From positions 61,439 to 125,438 of the forward strand of contig NZ_LQQP01000067.1 in the NCBI RefSeq assembly GCF_001619615.1: a stretch of 64,000 bases of DNA, read 5' to 3'. The DNA comes from Microbacterium sp. T32 (GTDB lineage Bacteria; Actinomycetota; Actinomycetes; Actinomycetales; Microbacteriaceae). The notes beneath the pieces are model-generated. The model worked only from the letters and a program-made list of their open reading frames with translations. It did no database searches and had not been told where the DNA came from. Every line of letters starts with the position of its first letter. Position 1 is the first letter of the stretch. A program made the position numbers and the translations under genes. Positions 55,892 to 63,739 of the stretch are shown piece after piece.

Positions 55892-56722
55892 TCAGACCAG
55901 CACGCGCGCCGGGGGCACGACGCAGATCGTGCGGTTCAGCGAGCCGACCAGGTCCAGCCCGATCGATCCGATGAAGCCGCCCACGACGACTCCCCGCCCG
56001 TGCGTGCCGATGACGACCATGCTGCTGCGGTCGGCCGCGCGCGAGAGTGCGGAGGTGGGGTTGTCGCGCACGAGTTCTGTCACGACGCCGAGACCGGGGT
56101 ACTCGCGGCGGACCTCGGCGACGGCGGCATCCAGAATCCGCTCGTGCTCCGCGGCGACGCGCTGGGTGCTCGGCAGAGCGGACGCGTGACCGCGCAGCAC
56201 CGAACTGCCCATGAGCCACGAGTGCAGGATGCGGAGCGGAACGTCGGCGGCTGCGGCGGCGCGGGCGGCGAAGAGGAGCGCGGACGCGGACGACGCGTCC
56301 TCGTCGAGGCCGACCGTCACCGGATCATCGGATGCCATCCACCCCGCGGGGACGAGCACGGTCGGTGCACCGCTGCGCGCGGCGGCGCGGAGAGGCAGCC
56401 ATCCGCTCAGTGCCGACCGCATCCGGAACCCCGTCTCGATGCCGAGGACGAGGAGCGCGGCACCGCGTGCAGCCTCCGTGAGGGTCGTGGGCATGAGCCC
56501 GTCCAGCCGCACGACGTTGGCCGGCAGGCCCGGAACGAGGTCGCGCCAGTGGCGGGAGGCGGCATCCAGGATTCGGTCCGCTGCGACCCGATCGGACAGG
56601 AACATGTTCGTGACCAGGACGATGTCGAGCTCGAAGCTCTCGGCGCGAGCCCTCTCGGCCGTCCATTCCAGTGCCGCCTCCGACGCGGGACTGCCGTCGA
56701 ATCCCAGAACGACCCGCTCCAT
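55892..56722 (-). CDS. Tandem universal stress protein (276 aa)
   Basis: Two Usp domains. The first starts VVLGFDGSPASEAALEWTAERA, the second near residue 133 (PVTVGLDEDASSASALLFAARA). The second keeps the ATP-binding GTHGRGVVVGGFIGSIG; the first has lost the GxxG loop (LVLGIETGFRMRSALSG). ATP-binding tandem Usps are typical DosR-regulon members. A GGGACTTTCGGCCC-type box lies 53 nt upstream of the ATG. Confidence 0.93.
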   Translation of the reverse strand: MERVVLGFDGSPASEAALEWTAERARAESFELDIVLVTNMFLSDRVAADRILDAASRHWRDLVPGLPANVVRLDGLMPTTLTEAARGAALLVLGIETGFRMRSALSGWLPLRAAARSGAPTVLVPAGWMASDDPVTVGLDEDASSASALLFAARAAAAADVPLRILHSWLMGSSVLRGHASALPSTQRVAAEHERILDAAVAEVRREYPGLGVVTELVRDNPTSALSRAADRSSMVVIGTHGRGVVVGGFIGSIGLDLVGSLNRTICVVPPARVLV

Positions 56723-56775
56723 GGCGCTCTCCTTTCGAACGCCCCGAGAGTAGGCGGCGAGCGGGCGGGCGCGGC

Positions 56776-56789
56776 GGGCCGAAAGTCCC
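56776..56789 (-). promoter_or_regulatory. DevR/DosR-like box 1
   Basis: On the minus strand GGGACTTTCGGCCC, 53 nt upstream of the universal stress protein start. It matches boxes at 59173 and 62546 (consensus GGGACYTTCGRCCC) and resembles the GGGACTwwaGTCCC core of the mycobacterial DosR motif. Confidence 0.65.
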
Positions 56790-56795
56790 GCGGCG

Positions 56796-57431
56796 TCAGA
56801 GGTCGGGGTGCCCCAGCCGGAAGACCGCGGCCTGCGTGCGGGAGTCCACGCCGAGCTTCATGAGCACCGACGATACGTAGTTCTTCACGGTCTTCTCGGC
56901 GAGGCCGAGGCGCTCGCCGATCTGCCGGTTCGTCAGTCCGTCGGCGATGAGGCTGAGCACCTGCCGTTCGCGCAGCCCGAGCGATCCCCAGCGCGGATCC
57001 TCGTCGCCGGCGCCGTCGCGCAGGCTCGATGCGGCCTTCGCCGCCGCGGCGGTGTTCAGCAGCGAGCGCCCGGTGCTGACGGCGCGGATGTCCTCGAGCA
57101 GTCGCATCGCGCCGATGTTCTTCAGGAGGTACCCGGATGCGCCCGCGAGCACGGCTGCGTAGGTCGCGGCGTCGTCGTCGTACGCGGTGAGGATCAGGCA
57201 CGCGACGTGCGGCATGGACGAGCGGATGCGGCGGCACAGGTCGATGCCGCTGCCGTCGGGGAGGCGCACGTCGAGCACCGCCACGTCGGGTCGGGCGGCC
57301 TCGATCCGCGCCAGCGCCTGTCGGACGGTGCCGGCTTCGCCGACGACCTCGAAGCCGTCGGCGCCGTCGATGAGGTCGGACAGCCCGCGTCGCACGATCT
57401 CATGGTCGTCGACGAGGAACACACGGATCAT
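56796..57431 (-). CDS. LuxR/NarL-type response regulator, DevR/DosR-like (211 aa)
   Basis: Receiver domain with the acid pair VDDHEIVRRGL, phosphorylation site Asp54 (VAVLDVRLPDGSG), Thr and Lys switch residues (LILTAYDDD, YLLKNIG). The NarL-type HTH is LGLRERQVLSLIADGLTNRQIGERLGLAEKTVKNYVSSVLMKL. The recognition helix LAEKTVKNYVS is the same as in mycobacterial DosR. ATG overlaps the kinase stop by 4 nt (ATGA). Confidence 0.93.
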   Translation of the reverse strand: MIRVFLVDDHEIVRRGLSDLIDGADGFEVVGEAGTVRQALARIEAARPDVAVLDVRLPDGSGIDLCRRIRSSMPHVACLILTAYDDDAATYAAVLAGASGYLLKNIGAMRLLEDIRAVSTGRSLLNTAAAAKAASSLRDGAGDEDPRWGSLGLRERQVLSLIADGLTNRQIGERLGLAEKTVKNYVSSVLMKLGVDSRTQAAVFRLGHPDL

Positions 57432-59110
57432 CGGGGGTCCTTCCGGGAATCGCCGAGGGAGACGCGCCACTCGGCGCGCGTGCCGCTCGCGCCGGTGTCG
57501 ACGGTGAGGGAACCGCCGCGGGCCTCGGCCCGCGCGGCGAGGTTGGCGAGGCCGCTGCGCCGGGTGTCGCGGATGCCGGCTCCGTCGTCGGTGACCACGA
57601 CCGTCACGCGGTCGCCGTCCACGCCCACGTCGAGCGAGATGCTGTCCGCGTCGGCGTGCCGCACGCTGTTGGTCAGCAGTTCGCGGGCCACCCCGACGAT
57701 GTCGTCGGCCAGGGAACCGCTGAGGGCCGTGTCGACCGGACCGGAGAACCGCAGCGCCGGAGGCCGCGGCAGGGCGCCCGAGACCTCCGCCACGACGTCG
57801 ATGAGCCGATGGCGGAGCGAACTCCCGTCCCGCGCCGACAGGGCGAAGATCACCGTGCGGATCTGGGTGATCGCGTCATCCAGCTGCCCGATGACCTCGT
57901 CGACCCGCGTCCGGTCGTGCGTCTCGGCGAGCGTCGCGGCCATCGACTGGAGCGTCAGCCCTGCCCCGAAGATCTGCTGGATGACGTGATCGTGCAGGTC
58001 GCGCGCGATGCGGGCCCGCTCCTCGGTGAGCATCGCCTTCTGCTGCTCGCGGCGCGCGTGGGTCAGCTCGAGTGCGATCGCCGCCTGCGACGCGAGGTCG
58101 CTGAGCACCTCCCGCTCGACCTCGGTGAACTCGCGCTCGCCGGGGGGACGCGCGACGGTCACGACGCCCCACGTCCGTCGCCGAGTCCGCAGGGGAGCGG
58201 CGACCGCGGGTCCGGTCTCGTCCTCCGCCGTCAACACGGCCGGGTCGGCGGGGCCGGTCGGTCGGGCGGCGGTGGGCACCCGGATGCCGCCCCGGTCGAG
58301 GGCCGCGCCCGCGAGGCCGCTGCCCGCGATGACCGTCATGCCGAGGATGTCGAGCTCGCCGGTGCCGCGCGCGGCCGCGACCCGGAGCGCGTCCGGGACG
58401 TCGGTCGGCACGAGCACCGTGACCCGGCAGCTCGCGGAGAGGTCGAGCACACGCCCGGCGACGAGGTCGAACACCTCGTCGGGCGGGGTCGAGAGGATCG
58501 CCGCGGACAGCTCGGCCGTCGCCGCCATCCACGCGGCGCGGGTCCGGGCCTCGTCGAAGAGCCGCGCGTTCTGAATGGCGAACCCGGCGGTGGATGCCAG
58601 ACCCCGGACGAGTTCTTCGTCTTCGGCGGAGAAGGAGCCGCGGCGCGCGTTCGTCAGGTAGAGGTTGCCGAACACCTCGCCGTGGACCGAGATGGGAGCG
58701 CCGAGGAACGAGTCCATGCGCGGGTGGTGCGCCGGGAAGCCGGCCGCCCGCGGGTCCGACTGCAGGTGCGACAGCCGGATCACGCGCGGGTCGGAGATGA
58801 GCGCGCCCAGGATGCCACGCCCCCGGGGCAGGCGTCCGATCTCTGTCGCATTCTCCGGCGTGATCCCGACGTGGATGAACTGGTCCAGCGACGCCCGATC
58901 GGCGGCGAGCACGCCGAGCGCCCCGAACTCGGCATCCACCAGCTCGACGGCCGCCTCGACGACGCGACGCAGGACGACGGGCAGCTCGATCTCGCCGACC
59001 ACCGTCTCGACGGCGTGGAGGAGACCCCGCAGGCGATCCTGCGACGACGATGCGCCGTCCGTCCCCGAGGGAGCGGTGCCGGCGATCGGTCCTCGACCTT
59101 CCGTCGCCAT
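57428..59110 (-). CDS. GAF-domain sensor histidine kinase, DevS/DosS-like (560 aa)
   Basis: Two GAF domains (about residues 38-185 and 205-352), dimerisation/phosphoacceptor HisKA_3 (RIARDLHDHVIQQIF, His373), and HATPase with Asn481 and DDGAG at 508-512. GAF-A contains GFPAHHPRMDSFLG (125-138), a segment conserved in DosS/DosT near the heme, so heme-based redox or gas sensing is likely; the exact ligand is not proven here. A GGGACCTTCGACCC box lies 62 nt upstream. Confidence 0.92.
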   Translation of the reverse strand: MATEGRGPIAGTAPSGTDGASSSQDRLRGLLHAVETVVGEIELPVVLRRVVEAAVELVDAEFGALGVLAADRASLDQFIHVGITPENATEIGRLPRGRGILGALISDPRVIRLSHLQSDPRAAGFPAHHPRMDSFLGAPISVHGEVFGNLYLTNARRGSFSAEDEELVRGLASTAGFAIQNARLFDEARTRAAWMAATAELSAAILSTPPDEVFDLVAGRVLDLSASCRVTVLVPTDVPDALRVAAARGTGELDILGMTVIAGSGLAGAALDRGGIRVPTAARPTGPADPAVLTAEDETGPAVAAPLRTRRRTWGVVTVARPPGEREFTEVEREVLSDLASQAAIALELTHARREQQKAMLTEERARIARDLHDHVIQQIFGAGLTLQSMAATLAETHDRTRVDEVIGQLDDAITQIRTVIFALSARDGSSLRHRLIDVVAEVSGALPRPPALRFSGPVDTALSGSLADDIVGVARELLTNSVRHADADSISLDVGVDGDRVTVVVTDDGAGIRDTRRSGLANLAARAEARGGSLTVDTGASGTRAEWRVSLGDSRKDPR

Positions 59111-59172
59111 CGGACGCCCCCTCTCCCCGTCTTCCCAATCTACGACCGTGCGCGCGAATCCCACCAGGACGG

Positions 59173-59186
59173 GGGACCTTCGACCC
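59173..59186. promoter_or_regulatory. DevR/DosR-like box 2
   Basis: GGGACCTTCGACCC lies between divergent genes: 62 nt before the kinase start (minus) and 44 nt before the PNPOx-family start (plus). This arrangement would give autoregulation of the two-component system. Confidence 0.65.
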
Positions 59187-59230
59187 GCCGCAGGCGGGCG
59201 GGGCGCGGTGGACTGGGGTGGGAGGTTCCC

Positions 59231-59758
59231 ATGGACCACGCACCGAGGAAGACCGCGTCCGTCACCGAGGTCGGCACGGCGGAGTGCTAGCGCCTCATCG
59301 AGACGCAGCGGCTCGGTCGGCTCGCGCTCGTCGACGCCGCGGGCGAACCCGTCATCTACCCGGTGAACTTCGCCGTCGCGGACGGCATCCTCTATATCCG
59401 CAGCGCGCACGACGCGAAGCTGCGCCTGCTCACGTCGCACCCGACCGTCGCGTTCGAGATCGACGGCGAGGAGGCCGGCGAGCGATGGAGCGTCGTCGTG
59501 CGCGGAGAGGCGGCGCACGTCGACCTGGATGCCGAGCTCCGCCGCAGTCGAGAGACCGGGCTGCGGTCGATGAGTCCGACGCCGAAGCCGCACGTCATCC
59601 GCATCGCGCCGCGCAGCGTCACGGGGCGCCGATTCCGCGAGCGTGAGGAGCGCGACCCGCTTCCCTCGCTGATCTTCCGGGCGCGCGCCGAGACGCTGCC
59701 GCCCGCGGCGCAGCCCCCGCACCCCATCGCGAGCCTCGCGCCGCGCGCGGACGTGTGA
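59231..59758 (+). pseudogene. PNPOx-family flavin/nucleotide-binding protein interrupted by an in-frame amber codon
   Basis: A good RBS (GGGAGGTTCCC) and ATG open a frame reading MDHAPRKTASVTEVGTAEC, then TAG at 59288-59290, then RLIETQRLGRLALVDAAGEPVIYPVNFAV continuing open to 59758. Across the stop the text matches pyridoxamine-phosphate-oxidase-like proteins, where EC is normally followed by Trp (ECWRLL), so the change looks like TGG to TAG. The rest (RSAHDAKLRLLTSHPTVAFEID, AEHVDLD-type strands) is intact. A short product from GTG 59363 would lack the first strand and helix. Alternatives: sequencing error, recent mutation, or readthrough. Confidence 0.78.
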
Positions 59759-59775
59759 GATTCCGCTGACGCCGT

Positions 59776-59798
59776 GACCGGCACGGGTCGTGCCGGTC
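59776..59798. terminator. Bidirectional hairpin terminator
   Basis: GACCGGCACG (59776-59785), loop GGT, CGTGCCGGTC (59789-59798), perfect, between the PNPOx-family pseudogene and the convergent sigma factor. Confidence 0.7.
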
Positions 59799-61165
59799 TA
59801 CTCGATCGGGGGGTCGGGGCGACAGATCTCGGCCAGGCGATCCTCCAGGAACGCCTGCTCCGCGGCGTTCGCGGTGAGCTCTCGCGCGCGCCGGTAGGAC
59901 CGGGCCGCCGCGGTGGCGTCACCGAGACGCTGCAGGAGATGGGCCCGGGTGCTGTGCAGATAGGGGTAGTCGGCGAGCCGGCGGTCGGCGGCCAGCTCGT
60001 CGAGGAGCGGCAGGGCGGCGGCGGGACCATCGGCGAACGCCACGGCGACGGCTCGGTTGAGGGCGACGACGGGGGTGTTCCAGACCGCCAGCAGCAGGTC
60101 GTAGAGGTGCACGATGCGTGGCCAGTCGGTCAGCTCGGGGGAGGGGGCCACCGCGTGCACGCCGGCAATCGCCGCCTGCAGGGTGAAACGGCCCGGCGGG
60201 CCGGATGCCAGCGCTCCCGCCGTCACGGTGAGTCCCTCCAGGATCGCGCGCTGGTTCCACCGCGTCCGGTCCTGGTCGGCGAGGAGAAGGAGTCGACCTC
60301 GCTCGTCGGTCCGAGCGGCCCGCCGCGCGTCGGTGAGGAGCAGGAGGCCCAGGAGGCCGCGGACTTCCACCTGTTCAGGGAGCAGCGCGGCCAGCGTGCG
60401 GGCGAGGTGCACTGCCCGGTCGCAGAGGTCCTCGCGGACGAGCGCATCCCCTTCCCCGGCCGTATGCCCGGTGCTGAAGAGCAGGTGCACGGCGGTGAGC
60501 ACGCTGTCCAGCCGCTCGGGGAGCTCTGCGCGGCCCGGCACTCGGTAGGGGATTCGCGCCGCGGTGATCTTCTTCTTGGCCCGGGTGATTCGCGCGGCCA
60601 TCGTCGACTCGGACACCAGAAAAGCCCGGGCGACGTCGGAGGTGGGAACACCGCAGACCAAGCGGAGGGTCAGGGCGACGCGGACCTCGGGCGCCAGGGC
60701 CGGGTGGCAGCAGGTGAAGATCAGCCGGAGCCGGTCGTCCGGCACCGCCGCATCGGACTCCTCCTCGCCGGCATCGTGCGGGTCGGTGCCGACCGGCTCC
60801 ACGAGAAGCGGGAGCTTTCGCCGGAGGGAGACCTCGCGGCGCAGCCGGTCGAGCGCCTGATTCCGCGCCGCGATCGTGAGCCAGGCGCCTGGTCGCGCCG
60901 GAATGCCGTCGCGCGTCCAGGCCTGCAGTGCGCGTACATAGGCCTCTTGGGCGCATTCCTGCGCGAGGTCCAGATCGCCCGCAACGCGCACGGTGGCAGA
61001 CAGGACGAAGGTCCACTCGGAGCGGTGCGCCTCCGCCAGCGCGGCAACGACCGCGTCCGCCTGCTCGGCGGACGCGGTCGGTTCGTCGCCCCCGGTGATC
61101 AGAACGGATTCGTCGTCGGGTCCACCACGGGACGCACCTCGACGCCCCCACCGGGGGCCGGGCAC
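59798..61165 (-). CDS. ECF42-type RNA polymerase sigma factor with C-terminal extension (455 aa)
   Basis: Sigma-2 (LDLAQECAQEAYVRALQAW, AWLTIAARNQALDRLRRE) and sigma-4 (LTLRLVCGVPTSDVARAFLVSESTMAARITRAKKKI) regions fill about 1-200. The remaining 250 residues are a TPR-like extension (AVWNTPVVALNRAVAVAFADGPAAALPLLDEL, YLHSTRAHLLQRLGDATAAARSYRRA). The upstream DGPF/YCII gene is the known companion of the ECF42 group. No in-frame ATG is available; GTG at 61165 gives a 67-nt overlap with that gene. The start is uncertain. Confidence 0.88.
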   Translation of the reverse strand: MPGPRWGRRGASRGGPDDESVLITGGDEPTASAEQADAVVAALAEAHRSEWTFVLSATVRVAGDLDLAQECAQEAYVRALQAWTRDGIPARPGAWLTIAARNQALDRLRREVSLRRKLPLLVEPVGTDPHDAGEEESDAAVPDDRLRLIFTCCHPALAPEVRVALTLRLVCGVPTSDVARAFLVSESTMAARITRAKKKITAARIPYRVPGRAELPERLDSVLTAVHLLFSTGHTAGEGDALVREDLCDRAVHLARTLAALLPEQVEVRGLLGLLLLTDARRAARTDERGRLLLLADQDRTRWNQRAILEGLTVTAGALASGPPGRFTLQAAIAGVHAVAPSPELTDWPRIVHLYDLLLAVWNTPVVALNRAVAVAFADGPAAALPLLDELAADRRLADYPYLHSTRAHLLQRLGDATAAARSYRRARELTANAAEQAFLEDRLAEICRPDPPIE

Positions 61166-61455
61166 AGTTTGCCGATCTCGATGGCGTGGTCGAGGTCACG
61201 CGCCTCGACCACGTAGAAGCCACCGAAGGCCTCCTTCGTCTCGACGAACGGGCCGTCCGTCAGCGCACCGCCCGTCGTGATCTTCGTGGCCGTCGTGGGG
61301 GACGCGAGCGCCGCGCCGCCCTCGATCGAGCCGCCGAGTTCAGTGACCTGCCGCGTGAACGTGTCGTGGGCGTCGATCACCGCGCCCCACGCTTCGGGCG
61401 ACATGTTCGTGTAGAAATTGGGGTCTTCATAGATGAGGATCGCGTACTTGGCCAT
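61099..61455 (-). CDS. DGPF/YCII-domain protein (118 aa)
   Basis: MAKYAILIYEDPNFY, then LTDGPFVETKEAFGGFYVVEARDLDHAIEIGKLCP, containing the DGPFxETKE signature (near residues 67-75). YCII-type ferredoxin-like fold. Members are encoded beside ECF42 sigma factors and are probable regulon members; enzymatic role unknown. Confidence 0.93.
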   Translation of the reverse strand: MAKYAILIYEDPNFYTNMSPEAWGAVIDAHDTFTRQVTELGGSIEGGAALASPTTATKITTGGALTDGPFVETKEAFGGFYVVEARDLDHAIEIGKLCPAPGGGVEVRPVVDPTTNPF

Positions 61456-61622
61456 GGGATGCCTCCTGCACTCGGTCGCGGGCCGGCCTGTCCGGCTCCG
61501 TCATCACTGACGACGAACAGCCTGCCGCCGGATCGACAATCCGGCCAGATCTTTTCGACGACGGTCCGCCGGCGGCCTCGATCCGGTCGGCGTTCCGCCG
61601 CCCGATGCGGACCGGTGTGGCC

Positions 61623-62459
61623 TCACCGGACCACGACGGTGACCGTCGGCAGGTGCGACAGCACCGCGTGGCTGGTCGAGCCGAGGAGGAACCGCGCGAC
61701 GGCGCCGCGGCCGTGGCTCCCCACGACGAGCAGCCGCGCCGAGTGGGCCGTGCGGGTGAGCACCTGCGCGGGGTACCCGGACTCGACGAGGGTCGTCACC
61801 GCGAGGTCGGGGTAGTCCTGGCGGAGCCCCGCGAGCGAGATGGCCAGATCTTCCGTGGTGATGTCCTGCATGCGGTCGATGTAGTCCTGGGGGTACTCGT
61901 CCAGTTCGAACGGCACCGGGACCGGGGACCACGTCATCACCGCGGTCAGACCCTCGCCCGTGCGGTCGGCCTCGGCCGCGGCGAAGGCGATCGCCCTCTC
62001 CGAGGCCTCCGACCCGTCGACGCCGACGACCACACCCGCGCGCTCGCGCGTCACGATCTCGGGTACGACGACGACCGGGCAGCCGGCCGCGGCGGTGATC
62101 CGCACGCCGCGGACACCGCGGAGCGCCGAGCGGTCTTTCGCGAAGTCGCTGCCGATGACGAGCAGATCGACCCGCTGCGAGACGTCGACCAGCCGCGCCA
62201 CCGGGTCTCCGCGTTCGATCACGGTCTCGGCATCCACCCCGGCCGCCCGGGCCTTCTCGGCCGCGTATTCGAGGATCTGCTTCGCACGGTGTGCGGCGTG
62301 CGCGATGAGGGTGTCTTCGGCTCCGATGCCCCACGCGGTGCCCACCACCGACACCAGGAGGAGTCGCTCCCGCCGCGCGACCGCGCGCTCGATCGCCCAC
62401 TGCAGGGCGTTCTGCGCCGCCGAGGCGTCGGTGACTCCGACCGCGATCGTTCCGTTCAT
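61623..62459 (-). CDS. Tandem universal stress protein (278 aa)
   Basis: Domain 1: IAVGVTDASAAQNALQWAIERA, with VIGSDFAKDRSALRGVRG in the loop. Domain 2 starts VVVGVDGSEASERAIAFAAAEA and ends VVGSHGRGAVARFLLGSTSHAVLSH, a complete ATP-binding loop. Second Usp of the cluster. ATG with GGAGGAACGATC upstream; a GGGACCTTCGGCCC box lies 86 nt upstream, shared with the divergent alcohol dehydrogenase. Confidence 0.93.
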   Translation of the reverse strand: MNGTIAVGVTDASAAQNALQWAIERAVARRERLLLVSVVGTAWGIGAEDTLIAHAAHRAKQILEYAAEKARAAGVDAETVIERGDPVARLVDVSQRVDLLVIGSDFAKDRSALRGVRGVRITAAAGCPVVVVPEIVTRERAGVVVGVDGSEASERAIAFAAAEADRTGEGLTAVMTWSPVPVPFELDEYPQDYIDRMQDITTEDLAISLAGLRQDYPDLAVTTLVESGYPAQVLTRTAHSARLLVVGSHGRGAVARFLLGSTSHAVLSHLPTVTVVVR

Positions 62460-62545
62460 GATCGTTCCTCCGCTCGTGCCGTTCGAGCCGCCCACCTTCG
62501 GGACCGGCTCGTTCTCGATCCTCTCGCCCGCCGGGTGAAGCCCGC

Positions 62546-62559
62546 GGGACCTTCGGCCC
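62546..62559. promoter_or_regulatory. DevR/DosR-like box 3
   Basis: GGGACCTTCGGCCC, 86 nt upstream of the universal stress protein (minus) and 58 nt upstream of the alcohol dehydrogenase (plus). Differs from box 2 at one base. Confidence 0.65.
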
Positions 62560-62617
62560 ACCGCGACGAGAGGCACGGGCGAAGACTCGACGCAGGCAAA
62601 CGATCCAAGGAGAGATC

Positions 62618-63676
62618 ATGCGCGCAGCAGTCGTCGAACAGTTCGGTTCGCCCGCCACGGTGGAGGAGCGGGCGATTCCCCAACCCGGGCCGGGGCAGGT
62701 CCTGGTCCGCCTGGAGACCTGCGGCCTCTGCCACACCGACATCCACGCGATGAACGGTGACTGGCCCGTCAAGCCGCCCCTCCCGCTGGTCCCCGGGCAC
62801 GAGGGGGTTGGCATCATCGAAGAACTCGGTACCGGCGTCACCACCCGCACCGTCGGGCAGCGCGTCGCGATGCCGTGGCTCGGCCACGCGTGCGGCGAGT
62901 GTCGCTATTGCGTCGACGGGCGCGAGAACCTCTGCGATCAGCAGTACAACAACGGCTACGGCGTCGACGGCGCCTACGCCGAGTACATGCTCGCCGACGC
63001 CCGGTTCGCGGTTCCGGTGCCCGACGGGGTCACCCCGCTCGACGCCGCCCCGCTCACGTGCGCCGGCGTCACCACGTACGCGGCGGTGAAGAACGCCCAC
63101 GTCACGCCGGGCGAGACCGTCGCCGTGTTCGGTATCGGCGGCCTCGGCCACCTGGCCGTGCAGTACGCGCGGCTCGTGGGCGCCAAGGTCATCGCGGTCG
63201 ACGTGACGGACGAGAAGCTCCAGCTCGCGACCGAGCTCGGCGCCGACGTCGTCGTCAACGCCCGCACCACCGACGTGGTCGAAGCGATCCGCCAGCAGGG
63301 CGGGGCCGACGCGGCGATCGTCCTCGCGGTCGCGCCCTCGGTGTTCCGGCAGGCGTTCGATTCCCTGAACCGCGGCGGCCGGCTCGTGCTGGTGTCGCTG
63401 CCCGCGGACGGGGAGCTGACGATCCCGGTGTTCGACACGGTGCTCAAGGGCATCAGCGTCATCGGCTCGATCGTCGGCACGCGCCAGGACCTCGTCGAAG
63501 TGTTCGCGCTCCACGCCCTCGGTCGCACGCGGGTCATCACCCAGACCCGCGACCTCGCGGACGTGAACCGCTCGGTGGAGGAGGTGCTCGCGGGTTCGGT
63601 GCCGGCGCGTCTGGTCTTCGCGTACCACACGGCCGACCTGGTGCCCGTCACGGAGGCAGTGGAGACCGCTTCCTAG
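62618..63676 (+). CDS. Zinc-dependent alcohol dehydrogenase, AdhP-like (352 aa)
   Basis: Medium-chain dehydrogenase, alcohol/aldehyde with NAD(H). Catalytic zinc Cys in ETCGLCHTDIHAMNGDW and His/Glu in VPGHEGVGIIEELG. Structural zinc lobe CGECRYCVDGRENLC (three of the four Cys visible). Rossmann GIGGLGHLAVQYARLVGAKVIAVD. RBS CAAGGAGAGATC. Under a DevR-like box, so probably induced under low oxygen for redox balancing. Confidence 0.94.
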   Translation: MRAAVVEQFGSPATVEERAIPQPGPGQVLVRLETCGLCHTDIHAMNGDWPVKPPLPLVPGHEGVGIIEELGTGVTTRTVGQRVAMPWLGHACGECRYCVDGRENLCDQQYNNGYGVDGAYAEYMLADARFAVPVPDGVTPLDAAPLTCAGVTTYAAVKNAHVTPGETVAVFGIGGLGHLAVQYARLVGAKVIAVDVTDEKLQLATELGADVVVNARTTDVVEAIRQQGGADAAIVLAVAPSVFRQAFDSLNRGGRLVLVSLPADGELTIPVFDTVLKGISVIGSIVGTRQDLVEVFALHALGRTRVITQTRDLADVNRSVEEVLAGSVPARLVFAYHTADLVPVTEAVETAS

Positions 63677-63688
63677 CGCGGTCTCTTT
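63662..63688 (+). terminator. Intrinsic terminator overlapping the adh stop
   Basis: GAGACCGC (63662-63669) and GCGGTCTC (63678-63685) form a perfect 8-bp stem. The loop holds the stop codon and TTT follows. Confidence 0.6.
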
Positions 63689-63704
63689 CGGGCCTGCCTC
63701 CCAC

Positions 63705-63739
63705 GCCGGCCGGCCCCGCGCGGGGCGGGGTCGGCCGGC
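63705..63739 (+). terminator. Second GC-rich hairpin after adh
   Basis: GCCGGCCGGCCCCG (63705-63718) pairs with CGGGGTCGGCCGGC (63726-63739) with one G-U, loop of seven. Back-up terminator. Confidence 0.6.

Noticed and set aside
59288..59290. Amber codon as a pyrrolysine or other recoding site
   Set aside because: No pylT-like tRNA or recoding hairpin is visible nearby, and the family expects Trp here; a point mutation is simpler.
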